64,000 nucleotides of DNA from Ichthyophis bannanicus (Eukaryota; Chordata; Amphibia; Gymnophiona; Ichthyophiidae). The translations under genes were made by a program, and so were the position numbers. The stretch spans positions 517,444,686-517,508,685 of the forward strand of contig CM066037.1 in the NCBI GenBank assembly GCA_033557465.1, read 5' to 3'. The notes beneath the pieces are model-generated. The model had not been told where the DNA came from and did not search any database. It saw nothing but the letters and a program-made list of their open reading frames with translations. How positions within the stretch are numbered: position 1 is the first letter of the stretch; every line of letters starts with the position of its first letter. Of this stretch, positions 33,181 to 43,369 are shown piece after piece.

Positions 33181-34286
33181 TACCTAACCCTTACATCTAC
33201 TTTACCGCCCATGCTCCCTCAAACCCATAATACAACCAATTGTAGCTCTATACTCATACACATGTAAATAGTTGATGATTGATCATTGTAATTAGTTCAT
33301 TTTGTTCACTTATGTATCCTTGTTGCTTTGTTCCTTGTAAACAGTTGAAACACACTGCCTTGAAATGTTCTATGTAAACCATCTTGATTTGTAGAAAGAC
33401 AGTATATAAAAAATGTTAGATAAATAAATAAATAAATGAACTTGAATAACATTTTGGCTATTAGTGGAATGGGTGGGTAAGCGTATAACAGACCCGTTCC
33501 CCAGTGGAGGAGGAAAGCAGCTGGGGCTTGATGTTGTGGAGATGGCACCCTGTAGTTAGAAGCAAGGGACCTGGGCGTTGAGCGGCGTGGCAAGCAGGCT
33601 GATCTCTGGGATTCCCCATAGTCCAAAGATGTGATATTTTCTGAATCCACCAGTGAGGTCGGAGGACCAGACTGACTGTCCATGAGAACATTCTGATCTC
33701 CTGGCAGATAAACAGTTCAGAGAACCATTCCATGAACCAGGGCAAATGTCCACAAGTGGACCACTTCCCTGCAGAAGAAGTCAGCATATTCTCTGACATA
33801 AAACATTGCAACCTGATTGTATGTCTGAATCAGGCTAGATTGATGTGATAACCAATGCCCTGTGGCTGTTTCGTTGTCAATTATCGCCTTCAACTCCAGC
33901 AAGTTGATCCGCCCAGGCCATTGAGAAGTGCTCCTCAGCCCTGTTTGGATGCATTGGTTATTAATGTCAATTGAGGTGAAGGCATCTGAAAAGATAACCC
34001 TACAAGAAAGATTTTGAGGACTCCTGACAGGAGTCCGCCAGGAAAGGGGTGACTACCTTCTGCTTGTTTTCATTGGAAGGAGAAGGTCCCCTGCAAGTGG
34101 CACTTGTGGAGCCAAGCATAGGGACCTACATGGATTATGGGGGCCATACTTCCCAAGAGACAAAGCATGCCTCTTGCTGTGGTGTGACAACTATGCTGAA
34201 TGATGCTTGCCAGTTCTCTGCGTTGTTTGAGATGGTCCTCTGGATGGAAAGCTCAAGCCAGTCATGTTGAAGAGCACCTATGAATT

Positions 34287-34945
34287 CTAGACTGAGTGGG
34301 AGAAAGGTGCGACTTTGGAAAGTTTGACAAATCTGAAATGTTCAAGCACTGAGAGTGTGTTGAATGGACAGATCATTATCTGTAGTGTCTTGCCCCTGCT
34401 GAGCCAGTCAGCTAAGTAGGGGAGGAGGAAGACACCCAGGTGTAGAGAGAGGCTGTGATTACTGCCAGATGTTTTGTTGAAGACTCTTGGGGTGGATAAT
34501 GCCTGCCATTGAAGCAGGGGTACTGCCTGTGAGACAAGTGAATGAAGATGTGCCATGTATGCATCCTTTATATACAGAGAACAGAGCCAATCATTCCTCT
34601 GAAGGTAGGGCAGTAGGATTCCTAGAGAAACATCTTGAACTTCTCTTGTACTAGGAACTTGTTGAGGTTCTGTAGGTCACGGATAGGACAGAACACCCCT
34701 GAAGTTTTGGGAATAAGGAAATACTGGGAGTAAAACACTAACCTTTTCTATGTGCAGGAAACAAGTTCTATTGCACCCTCTCTTAGAAGGGTGGTGACTT
34801 CCTGCTGTAGCAGAGACCAATGGAGAGGAAAGAAGGGAGGAGGTAACTGGGTGAAATGTAGCAGGCAGCCACTGAGGACAACCTGTAGAGTCCAGGTCTC
34901 TGTTATGAGGGGCCACCTGTGGGCAAAATGGACCAGCCTGTCCAT
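34287..34945 (-). pseudogene. DIRS-D reverse transcriptase, catalytically dead
   Basis: Fragments match the DIRS RT: FAHRWPLITETWTLQVVLSG at the N terminus, LHWSLLQQEVTTLLREGAIE, and the catalytic region GVFLLPYLADWLSRGKT. The normal YLDDW is YLADW, removing one catalytic aspartate. Multiple frames are needed to cover it. Confidence 0.7.
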
Positions 34946-35225
34946 AATGTAAGAAGGCTACAGGTCCTTCAGGGGAAGAGTGGTAGTGTTCTCAAGAAAG
35001 GAGTCAAAAGCTAGCCCCAGGCTGGGGCTGGTTGTGGCTTAGGTGATTTGGACCTCTTGGGTTGGCGAGGAGCCTGGGTCTTCTATTGACCTTGATGCGT
35101 ATAATAGGGTATGCAAACTGGATAAGAGGGGTAGTACTTTTCTAGGATATATGATTTCTTTATAGAGGCCTTCTTCCTAGAAGGATCAGCTGACTCTACC
35201 ATCATGGAATGATAAGGGAGTTCAG

Positions 35226-35398
35226 CTCCTCACTTATTGGGTGATGTCACTGACAGACCTTCACATGAAATGCTCCCTAGCTTCCAAAGGAAACCTTTGG
35301 GAGGTACACCATGCCTTCTTGCCTGTAGTGGTGCCATATGCTCCAGTACAATAGGATAGGAGGAGCTGTTCACAGAGAACACCTGCTACAGGTGAGTA
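35226..35398. repeat. Extra DIRS terminal unit between DIRS-D and DIRS-E
   Basis: Blocks CCTCACTTATTGGGTGATG, CTTCCAAAGGAAACCTTTGG and GAACACCTGCTACAGGTGAG occur in the same order as the 3' terminal unit of DIRS-E (35405-35670). The right edge is a mirror of the next element start: ACAGGTGAGTAA, six bases, then TTACTCACCTGT. Confidence 0.6.
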
Positions 35399-35624
35399 AA
35401 CTGTAATTACTCACCTGTAATGGGTATTCTCTGGGGACAGTAGGAAGCAGTCCTCACATATGGGGTGATGACTGAGCTAGCGTGATAACCTCTTCCTCAG
35501 CTTTCAAAGAGAGCCTTTAGGAGATGTACCATGCATGCAGGGTCCCCTACCCCCTAACAGTACCATCTTGTCTCAGTATAACAGCACAAGATGGCAAAAA
35601 GAAAAGCAACTCTATGGGGAGGAG

Positions 35625-35720
35625 GGAAGTTGTGAGGACTGATTCCTGCTGTCCTCTGGAGAATACCTGTTACAGGTGTAACTACGCTTTGGGACCAAGA
35701 GCCAGCCCTTACATATGAGA
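35625..35720. repeat. DIRS-E internal complementary region
   Basis: TGTGAGGACTGATTCCTGCT and TGGAGAATACCTGTTACAGG are followed by GGGACCAAGAGCCAGCCCTTACATATGAG-like inverted sequence. The second half is more diverged than in DIRS-C. Confidence 0.6.
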
Positions 35721-35837
35721 CTCTCCAGTTCCAGGCTACAACAAAATACTGTAAAAGCTACAGGTGACCAGAAAAAGGTGAACTGTGAGAAGCAACAATT
35801 GAGGTGAGGAACCCCAGACCCATGAGCAGCCCCAGTG

Positions 35838-36590
35838 TCAAGCAAGGAACCAGTTCTCCGGTAGCCAGAACACACGAGTTGCCTTATACTCTAGACAAAT
35901 GGAGTGTACTGCCTGGTTGAAGGTGCTGTCCCAGTGGAACTCCCTCTCCAGGTAGTAATGAGCTGCAAAGGTATGAACAGGACCAGGGGATGGCCAGGCA
36001 AATCTCCACCAACAGGTCAGAACACAGGTTTGCCACAGAGGCCTCCATGGCCCGGATGCTTGCTTATAAGCGAAGGCAGTGCAGTCTGTAACTAGGGATA
36101 GGGTATGCTTAGAGACCACTATCCCTAGTTGATTCTGGTCAGAGCTGTGAGGAGCAGCGGTGGGCCTGCGTACACTCCAGGTAGAAGGACAAGGCCCACT
36201 TGCAGTCAATGTGTGGAGCACTTCTGCCCTGCTGGCATGGGGTTGTGGGAAACACTACCTCCTGGTTGAGGTGGAATGGAGACACTACCTTTAGGAGAAA
36301 CCTGGGGTGTATATGAAGCACGACCCTGTTATTGTAGGACCTCATATAAGGTGGGTGAGCCACCAAGGCCTGGAGCTTGCTGACTGAGCTGAGATGAGCA
36401 CCGCTTTTGGAAATTTTGGCCACTTCCCCCTCCCAAGACAGAATTAGTGGCAGCTGGGGGAGGGGGTAGCAGAAATCCTGGAGCCAGTCCTGCTTGCAAC
36501 CACTGGGCCAGCCACATGTGCTGTGGATGCCATGTGGCCCAGAGGTGCAGCATGAGGTGGGCAGAGGCTGAAGGCTTACTCTTGACATAC
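35838..36590 (-). pseudogene. DIRS-E tyrosine recombinase, broken
   Basis: Minus-strand frames include IDCKWALSFYLECTQAHR, the counterpart of CALRRYLKATEFF in DIRS-G. VHTFAAHYYLEREFHWDSTF matches the catalytic-tyrosine region (HTFA.HY.L.RD). The segment LFLWFAWP-type conserved box and the HxxR box are not open. It is clearly homologous but defective. Confidence 0.65.
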
Positions 36591-36666
36591 CCCACTAGTG
36601 CCTGGAGGTGCTGGGCCCTGTCTGGAGGAAGGAAGGCCTTTGGCTGGACCATGTCCAGCATTACCC

Positions 36667-37340
36667 CTATGAACTGCAGGTGGTGTTGGATGGAGATGAG
36701 ACTTTGGGTAGTTTATGACAAACCCCAAGTGTTCCAGAATGAGAATGGTGTGGGCTGTTGTCTGGTAGGCCTCTGTGGCAATGCCATCCTTTCAGCCAGT
36801 CATCCAGGTATGGGAAGACGAACACCCCATGGAGATGCAGGAAGGTGGCGACCATTGCTAAGCACTTGGCAAAGACCCTCGGGCGGAGGCCAGACTGAAG
36901 TGTAGAACCTTGTACTGATAAGGGCAGCCTTCCACCATGAAGCGGAGGCACTGCCTGTGGATGAGGATGTGTATAGGCATCCTTGAGATCCAAGGAACAC
37001 AGCCAGTCTCCCTGCTAGAGGTATGGCAGCAATGTTCCATGGGAGAGCATCCTGAATTTCTCCCTCACCAGGAACCGGCTGAGGTCTCACAAGTCTAGGA
37101 TGGGCCAACCCCCCCCCCTGTCCTTTTGGGCACAGAAAGTAGCAAGATTAGAACCCTTTGCCCCTGTATTGGAGGGAGACAGATTCCACCAACCTGTCTG
37201 CCATAAGGTTTGCAAATTCCTGCTGAAGTAGGTCCCAGTAAATGGGATGCATTGGGAGCTCTCATGGAAAGAATGGCAGGAATGTCTGTCTGTTTGAGGT
37301 GGAGGAGGTATCCTTCCTTCACCACTTGCAAGGCCCACAC
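36667..37340 (-). pseudogene. DIRS-E reverse transcriptase, broken
   Basis: Blocks in order are MWALQVVKEGYLLHLKQT, VPKRTGGGVGPSLDL, SLDLKDAYTHPHPQ (motif A), and GVFVFPYLDDWLKG (intact YLDDW, near 36815-36780). Frameshifts separate them. Similarity to DIRS-A RT is high where they overlap. Confidence 0.75.
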
Positions 37341-37499
37341 ATCAATGGTGATGGTGAGCCAGCAGTTGGCAAATACCAGACTCCCCCTGGTATGCTGTGG
37401 GGCAAGCCCTTCCAGGGGAAGAGAGGCTATGCCCCAGGAGTGGAACCCCTGTCCCTAGGTTGCACCGGTGGCCTTAGGCTTATGAGGGCCATGCCCTTG

Positions 37500-39340
37500 T
37501 CACTTGGCCTGCTGGCCATGTTGGGGAGCTGGGAAGGCCGAGTGCTGAGGGTAGTTTCTGTAAGCCTCCATTTTTTTCATGTATAAGGACTTTTTAACTG
37601 AAACCTTCCTTTGGGAAGGATCCAGTGGTCTTGGAGAGCCTTGTCCTGGATATGAGCTCGGACTCCAGCTTGACAGGCTTGTCTGTCTTGGGTTTGCCTT
37701 AGGTTCTCTCCCTAGCATGGAGCATTAACCAATTTGTCCTGTACCCATTTCTCCAAGGCAGAAGGCTGTAGCCAGGCATGGCAGCGGGCACTAATGCCCA
37801 CTGCTGCTACTCTAGCCACTGACTCAGAGCCATCATATGCCATCTGAGTCATAAATTTGGAGCATTCCCTGACTGAGACCAGGATCTGGAACCACTGGAG
37901 AGGATCCTTGGAAAGACCAACCAAGAACACGGCAAGTCTCCTCACTGTGTCCTGCAGGTACATGCCCATCTACAGCTGGTAGGCCTGGCTCTGGCTGATG
38001 AGCATTGAGCCTTGGAAGCACTTCCTGCCCAGGGTGTCCATGGCCAGGCCTCCCTACTCAGGGGCACCGATGAGTGTGCATTTTCTGGCTCTTGAGCCTC
38101 TGCATGGCTGACTCTACCACCATGGAGTTGTGGGGTAGTGGAGCTTTTTGGAAGCCAGGGCTCTGGTGGACATAGTATATTGAGTCCAGCCGCCTGCTCA
38201 TAATGAGAAGAGAGGCTGGGATCTCCCACATGCAGAAAAGCAGCTGCTCCAGGATAGAAGAAACAGGCACTGTAAGGGCCTCTTTAGGGGGGAGATCTCA
38301 TACTGGAGGATCTCAAGGTCCCTAGGCTCCTCCTGGGACTCTGTGGTGAAGGCAAGGCAATTTACCACGTTTAAAAAAAGACCTGAAAACCCACCTTTTC
38401 TCCACTGCTTTTGACCTCCCTTCTCCTTTTGTGTGAAATTACCTTTTTCCTCCTCTTTCTCACTCCCTTTCCTCTCAGTCACGTGTGTTAAATGTCTCGG
38501 GTGCTTTCCTGTCGCATTGTAATCTCTTTTCCTTTTCTGGTATATCGGCTTCCTTTTTGTATTTTACTTTGTAAACCGCTATGTTATAATTTGAATGGTG
38601 CTATATCAAAACTAATAAACATCCCTCACAAAGTCCAGATGCTCTAGAGAAGACTGGCACCGGACCTCTGGAGGGGAAGATCCAAGGGCACATCCCTTTG
38701 GAGCAGTGTATCTGGGGATGCATTGTCCTCTCTCTCCTAGTCCAACCCAGAGTTGGAGGAGACCTTGGGTCCCTTGGGCTGGTGTCCCAGCCCCAATAGG
38801 GTGGGAATTGCATAGCCCCTGCGAGCTGAGTTGGGTGCATTGTGGGATAAAGTCCTTGAGAATTGTCTCCACCTCCGGGGAAGCCCTTGCTGTGGAGGGG
38901 CCAGTGGTCAGTAGTGATAACTCAGAGGAACCAGGTATCAGCGCATACTGTTGGGCCATAAAAGCAGACAAACTGCATTCTAAGACCACCATCTTTGTCT
39001 CTATGTCAGATGGCTCTGCAGCTACCAGCAGGGGCACTAAGGACCTCGGGCCTGATGCCAGCTCCATTGAGGGGGGTGTCTTCAACGAGAATGTGGGGAC
39101 GTGAGCAAAATGGTTGCCAGGCTTGAAGCCACTGACAGAGGCTATGGTAGGGACACTGTCCCCATGATATCAAACTCCCTTGGCCCAGCCAGAAAGGGTG
39201 TGAAACCCATGCACTGGGAAAAAAAAAACCATAAGAGGAATAAAAAAGAAATCTGAAGAAAAGTATGAGGCCAGAGGCAAGTGGAATAGAGACAGAAGGG
39301 AACCAGTAAGTGAGTGGAGACAAGTAAAGAAAAAAAGACA
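37500..39340 (-). pseudogene. DIRS-E Gag, broken by frameshifts and a LINE tail
   Basis: LDSIYYVHQSPGFQKAPLPH and NSMVVESAMQRLKSQKMH match the DIRS-A Gag C-terminal half (VDSIYRVCKSPGFQKAQLPH, HSMVVESAMHRLKSQKMH). MGMYLQDTVRRLAVFLVGLS and VRECSKFMTQMAYDG..SVARVAA also match. A LINE tail splits the reading at 38365-38622. The N-terminal Cys/His motif is not visible, because the L2 at 39345-40112 sits near where it should be. Confidence 0.7.
38365..38622 (+). mobile_element. L2-type LINE 3' end inserted in DIRS-E gag
   Basis: TTTAAAAAAAGACCTGAAAA then CCCACCTTTTCTC encodes the FKK.L..HLF end typical of L2. GTAAACCGCTATGTTATAAT and GTGCTATATCAAAACTAATAAAC form the tail. The gag sequence is continuous if the segment is removed (compare DIRS-A near 6800-6830). 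Confidence 0.75.
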
Positions 39341-39344
39341 AGAA

Positions 39345-40112
39345 CCAACTTTTTCTTTCTCTACAACATTGGCAAAATCTGCCCCTTCCTCTCTGAACAC
39401 ACCACCAAAACGCTTATCCACTCCTTAATCTCCTCTTGCCTCGATTATTGCAACCTACTCCTTGCTGGTCTCCCTGTCAGCCACCTCCTTCCCATTCAAT
39501 CTATACAAAATCACGCTGCTCAACTAATCTTCCGCCAGTCTCGCCATGCCCACACTACGCCTCTTCTCAAGTCGCTTCACTGGCTCCCCATCCATTTCCA
39601 CATCCAATTCAAACTTCTCCTGCTAACCTATAAATGCATTCACTCTGCAGCCCCTCAGGACCTCTCATCTCTCCCTACATCCCCTCTCGGAACCTGTGCT
39701 CCAGCTGGCAAATTACTTCTATCTATGCCTTTCACCCGTATTGCTAACTCCCGTCTTCGCTCCTTTCACCTTGCTGCACCTCACGCCTGGAACAGCCTAC
39801 CTGTGTCTGTACACCAGGCACCCTTCCTGGCCCTCTTCAAATCCAGGTTAAAGACCCACCTCTTCACTGCTGCTTTCAGATCCTGACTTCTATCCTTATC
39901 TTATCTTAACCCCGGTCAGGACTCTCATGACCAAACTGTATAGATCATACTGTGCCTTGCACTAAACTGACCAATGTTCTGACTAGCTTGTAAGCTCCGA
40001 TGAGCATGACTCTGACGGGCAGGGACTGTCTTTCATATATTGGCTGCTGCCTTTTGTAGGTTAGCTGTACAGCACTGCGTATGTGGTGCTCTATAAGTGT
40101 TAAATAGTAGGG
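39345..40112 (+). mobile_element. L2-type LINE 3' end, 5'-truncated
   Basis: A 190-codon frame shows SLISSCLDYCNLLLAGLPVS, SLHWLPIHFHIQFKLLLLTY and LFKSRLKTHLFTAAFRS, the C-terminal domain of L2 ORF2. The 3'UTR holds CTTGTAAGCTCCGATGAGCA, GGGCAGGGACTGTCTTTCAT and GTACAGCACTGCGTATGTGG and ends GTGTTAAATAGTAG. The same tail, inverted, lies at 11860-11962. Confidence 0.85.
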
Positions 40113-40149
40113 GGGAAGAGTTAGATGCACATCTGATGGGCTCTTTGGA

Positions 40150-40326
40150 AAAAAAAAAAGGAGACTGAGGCAAGATGATAGTCTTAGGTGGGAAGGGGAC
40201 CACACATATGTGGTACATCTCCCAAAGGCTTTCTTTAAAAGCTGGGGAGAGGTTACCATGTGGGTTCCATTGGTGCCAACATCCCTCCCCCTCCATATCT
40301 GACTTCCTGCTTGTTCCTGAAGAACT
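40150..40326. repeat. DIRS-E 5' terminal repeat fused to DIRS-F
   Basis: The blocks CTCCCAAAGGCTTTCTTTAA and TGACTTCCTGCTTGTTCCTG match the 5' repeat of DIRS-A and DIRS-C. Only the bases GAAGAACTATGC separate this end from the inverted block TGTGAACAAGCAGGAAATAAG of DIRS-F. Confidence 0.65.
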
Positions 40327-40511
40327 ATGCTTTTTCTGTGAACAAGCAGGAAATAAGCCCTTGCATATGGGACTCCCAAGCTACTGGAACCCGAGGAGAT
40401 AAACAGCCCAATACGGCAACGAAAACTGGAGAAGTCAGGAAAACTAGAGAGGTATTCCCATAGAGGGACTCATCTGATTCAGTATTCTGAAGGGGTTTTG
40501 GACAGACAGTG

Positions 40512-41500
40512 TCAACTCCTGCCCACTGACTTTTCAAAGAGATGTCTGAGTACAGCCTGGCCAAAATTTCTATCCTGTTGGGAATCCCCATCTAGACAGT
40601 AGTGGACTGATAACATATGGACTGAGGACCGGATCACAGCCCTCCACATTTCCTCTGCAGATACAGATTGGAGGTTGGCCACTGCTGTAGCTATCACCCA
40701 GACATTATGAGCTGTGATCTGACCCCCAAGTCTCAATACAGCCAGCAGATACACGAGTGATGCAGTCTGCTAGCCTGAGGGTTAGCCTACAGTTTGAGAC
40801 AGCGCTGCCCTGCTTATTGGGGTCAAAGGAGACAAACAGCTGGTTGGATCAACTGTGCACCTTTGTGTGCTCTAGGTAGGCTAACGCATGGATATAGTCC
40901 AGTGTGTGCAAGGTTGCCTCGCCACCATTTGTGTGAGGCTAGGGAAAGAACAGAAGAACAATGGAGTGGTTGATGTGGAACACCAAGATCACCTTTGGCA
41001 GAAAGTGAGGGTGTGTACAGAGAACCACCTCATTCTGGTGATACCTGGTATGTAGAGGATGAGCAAATGGAGCTGGGCTTGATGTATCATGCCAACATGA
41101 TGGCCACCAAGAAGAGGACCATTCAGGTCAAGAATTTCAGCAAGCATGAGCCCAGGGGTTCAAAGGGGGCCCACATCAGTTGGCCGAGAACCATATTGAG
41201 GTCCCAAGCAACCGTAGGGGGCTTGAGTGGAGGCCCCTCATGAACCAGGCCACCAGAGGCTGGGCCAAAATCAGCTTCCTCCCACAGTCTTGATGGTAAG
41301 TCCCAATCACACTGAGGTGAACTTGCACAGAGTTAGACTTCAGTCCAGAGTCAGAGAGGTACTCCAGCAGCCATTCCATGGGGCAGGAGAAGAGATACAG
41401 TACCCTACCCGTGGCACCAGATGACAAACAGCTGCCACTTGAGCACATAGGCCTTGCATGACACCAGCAGGATGTTGGTAACACCCTCAGGGAGATCAAT
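40512..41500 (-). pseudogene. DIRS-F tyrosine recombinase, broken
   Basis: VIRSSVHMLSVHYCLDGDSQ matches the region around the catalytic tyrosine (SSLHTFA.HYCLD.DS). N-terminal pieces (41500-41176) show YLSDSGLKSNSVQVHLSVIG, similar to the YLK..LSASSIRVHLAAI pattern of other copies. No continuous frame exists. Confidence 0.6.
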
Positions 41501-42287
41501 CTCCTTGAGGACTACCCTCTTAGCAACCATGCCGTGAGTGCCATGGAGCGGACACTGGGGGGCAGCAGGGGGCCGCCCTCCAGCAAGATGAGGTCCAGGT
41601 TTGAGTCCAGGCAAAGAGGCTCCCTACAGTGAGAGCTGCAATAGCAGAGGTAACCACTGGCTACAACTATCACAGAGCCCCTCTCAACCTGGAGCTTCAG
41701 AAGAGTTTTCAGCATAAGTGGTATCAGGGGTAGGCATATAGCAACCCTTCCCCCCAGCATAAAAGGAAGGCATCAGAGGCCAGGAGACTGTTGGCTGGCC
41801 TCCAAGAGCATAACCAGGCCACCTAGGCATTGTGCTCTGTGGTGAAAAGACCCACCAGAAGGGTGCCCCACTCCTGGAAGATCTGCTCCATCACCCCCCT
41901 CTTGAGGCTGAAACACCTAGCTAAGGCGATCTTCCAGGCTGTTGAGCTCACTGGGCAGATAAGTTCCCCTGAGGTCCAAGCTGTGGAGCAGGGCAAAATT
42001 TCAGAGTTGAACAGCCTCTCCGCATAGGAGGTACGATCCTGTGCTGCCCCCTCCCCCCCTTACTTGTTCACATAGAACATTGCCATCTGGTTGTTTGAAT
42101 CAGGACTATGGCCCAAAGCACAAGGAAGTTAATCTGAAGGAGATTCTTCTGCTCTGTCCACAGCCCCTGGGTGCTGAGGCCATCCACATGTGCACCCCAG
42201 CTAAGTGTGGATGTGTTAGTCATGAACATCGGGGGGGGGGGGGCACTTTCCAGATGGAACGGGAGGCCCTTGAGCAGGTTGTCTGGC

Positions 42288-43300
42288 TCAAGCCACTATG
42301 CCAGGATCTGCACCAGTGGTGCAGTGACCACTATCCTGTCCCACAGATGGCCCAACACCTTCCTCCATTGTATGGATAGGTGGGCCTGTGACATGCACCA
42401 TAGCAGCCATGTGTCTAAAGGTTCTCAACAGCCTGCAGGCTGTAGTGTGGTGCTGGTGCTGCAATGTGCCCATCACCTCAGTGAGGCAGTCTGGTGGCAG
42501 AAAATCCTGATGGGTAGTGAGAAGGGCCCTGGTGAACTTTAGCTGCTGCCTCGGATGGAGGTGGGACTTCAGGTAGTTGACCACAAAGCTGAGACCCTTG
42601 AGCACCTGAATTGCAACTGCAGCAGACTGCTGAATGCTGGCTAGCATGGTAGCCTTGATCAGTTTGTCTTCCTGTATCTGGAAGACTAAGACAGTCTGGC
42701 TCTGAAGGAAGGTGACCACCAGGTACTTTGTGAAGACCAGGGGGCCACGACCAAACCAAAGGTAAGCACAAGGTACTGGTAGTACCAGCCACCCAGCATG
42801 AATCTAAGGTATTACCTGTGATATAGGTGGATCAGAATATGAGTATACATATCTTTCAGATCCAAAGCATATAGCCAATCATCTTGTATGAGGTATGGGA
42901 GACAGCATCCCTAATGCGACCATTTTGAACGTTTCACACACCAGGAACCCGGTTGAGATTTTGCAGATCCAGAATTGGATGGAACCTGACAGTACCTGGG
43001 GTAGACGTCCTGCCTGATCTGAGCCGGGGGCCTGGCCTGATGGCAAGGTCAGACAGCAGTGCCTTGACCTCTGTCTGCAGTAAGCTCCAGTGCATAGGGT
43101 CTATGGAGTATTCCCCAGGGTCATATGGAGGCAGCAGCTGGGGTACTCCCTGGGCTTGTATGGAGGTGGCAGCTGGGTTAAGTACCACTGATATCTGCTT
43201 TGGACAATGTGTAACACGCAGGTGTCTGAGGTAATGAGGGGCCACCAGTGGGCAAAGTGGATGAGCTGCCCCCAACCTGCAGGTTACCTCAACAGGCAAT
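42288..43300 (-). pseudogene. DIRS-F reverse transcriptase/RNase H region, broken
   Basis: Near the start: HYLRHLRVTHCPKQISVVLN and MHWSLLQTEVKALLSDLAI, then RFHPILDLQNLNRVPGV. Further on the + strand sequence near 42850-42890 encodes, on the minus strand, YALDLKDMYTHILIH (motif A). The rest is eroded; sequence around 42719-42288 may be the thumb/RNase H region. Confidence 0.65.
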
Positions 43301-43369
43301 GGTCAGCTGCCTATGGTTTCTGGGGAACCCCTCAAAACCCTGACCCAGCTTAGGCTGGGGGGGAGAGGG

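Larger units (their letters stand above)
29280..33440 (+). mobile_element. L2-type LINE, near full length, in DIRS-D
   Basis: The element has a 5'UTR with a duplicated unit (29281-29330 and 29418-29480), an endonuclease (30370-31000), an RT (31620-32400) and a C-terminal domain (32560-33180). Its 3' tail has AAACCATCTTGATTTG..CAGTATATAAAA and a (TAAA)n end at 33415-33437. At about 4.2 kb it is the most complete LINE here. Frames are broken at several points, so it is not active. Confidence 0.8.
27578..35225 (-). mobile_element. DIRS-D retrotransposon split by a full-length L2 LINE
   Basis: On the minus strand the order is a gag C-terminal remnant (about 35225-35000), RT (34945-34287), RNase H/connection (about 34000-33450), the L2 LINE on the opposite strand (33440-29280), tyrosine recombinase (29275-28000), internal complementary region (27915-27810) and 3' terminal repeat (from 27578, GTTACTCACCTGTAATAGGT). 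RNase H-connection sequence (YAYPPIPLIAKML near 33470) ends where the LINE starts, and the recombinase resumes on the other side. The gag is largely lost at a junction with the next unit near 35225. Confidence 0.75.
35405..40326 (-). mobile_element. DIRS-E retrotransposon
   Basis: The 3' terminal repeat starts at 35405 (ATTACTCACCTGTAATGGGT) and the internal complementary region lies at 35625-35720. On the minus strand the order is 5' terminal repeat (40326-40150), gag (39340-37500, with two L2 insertions), RT (37340-36667) and recombinase (36590-35838). The RNase H-to-recombinase part is shortened. Both ends abut other DIRS sequences: the extra unit at 35398 on one side and DIRS-F at 40327 on the other. 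It belongs to the same subfamily as DIRS-A and DIRS-C, judged from the terminal blocks. Confidence 0.75.
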
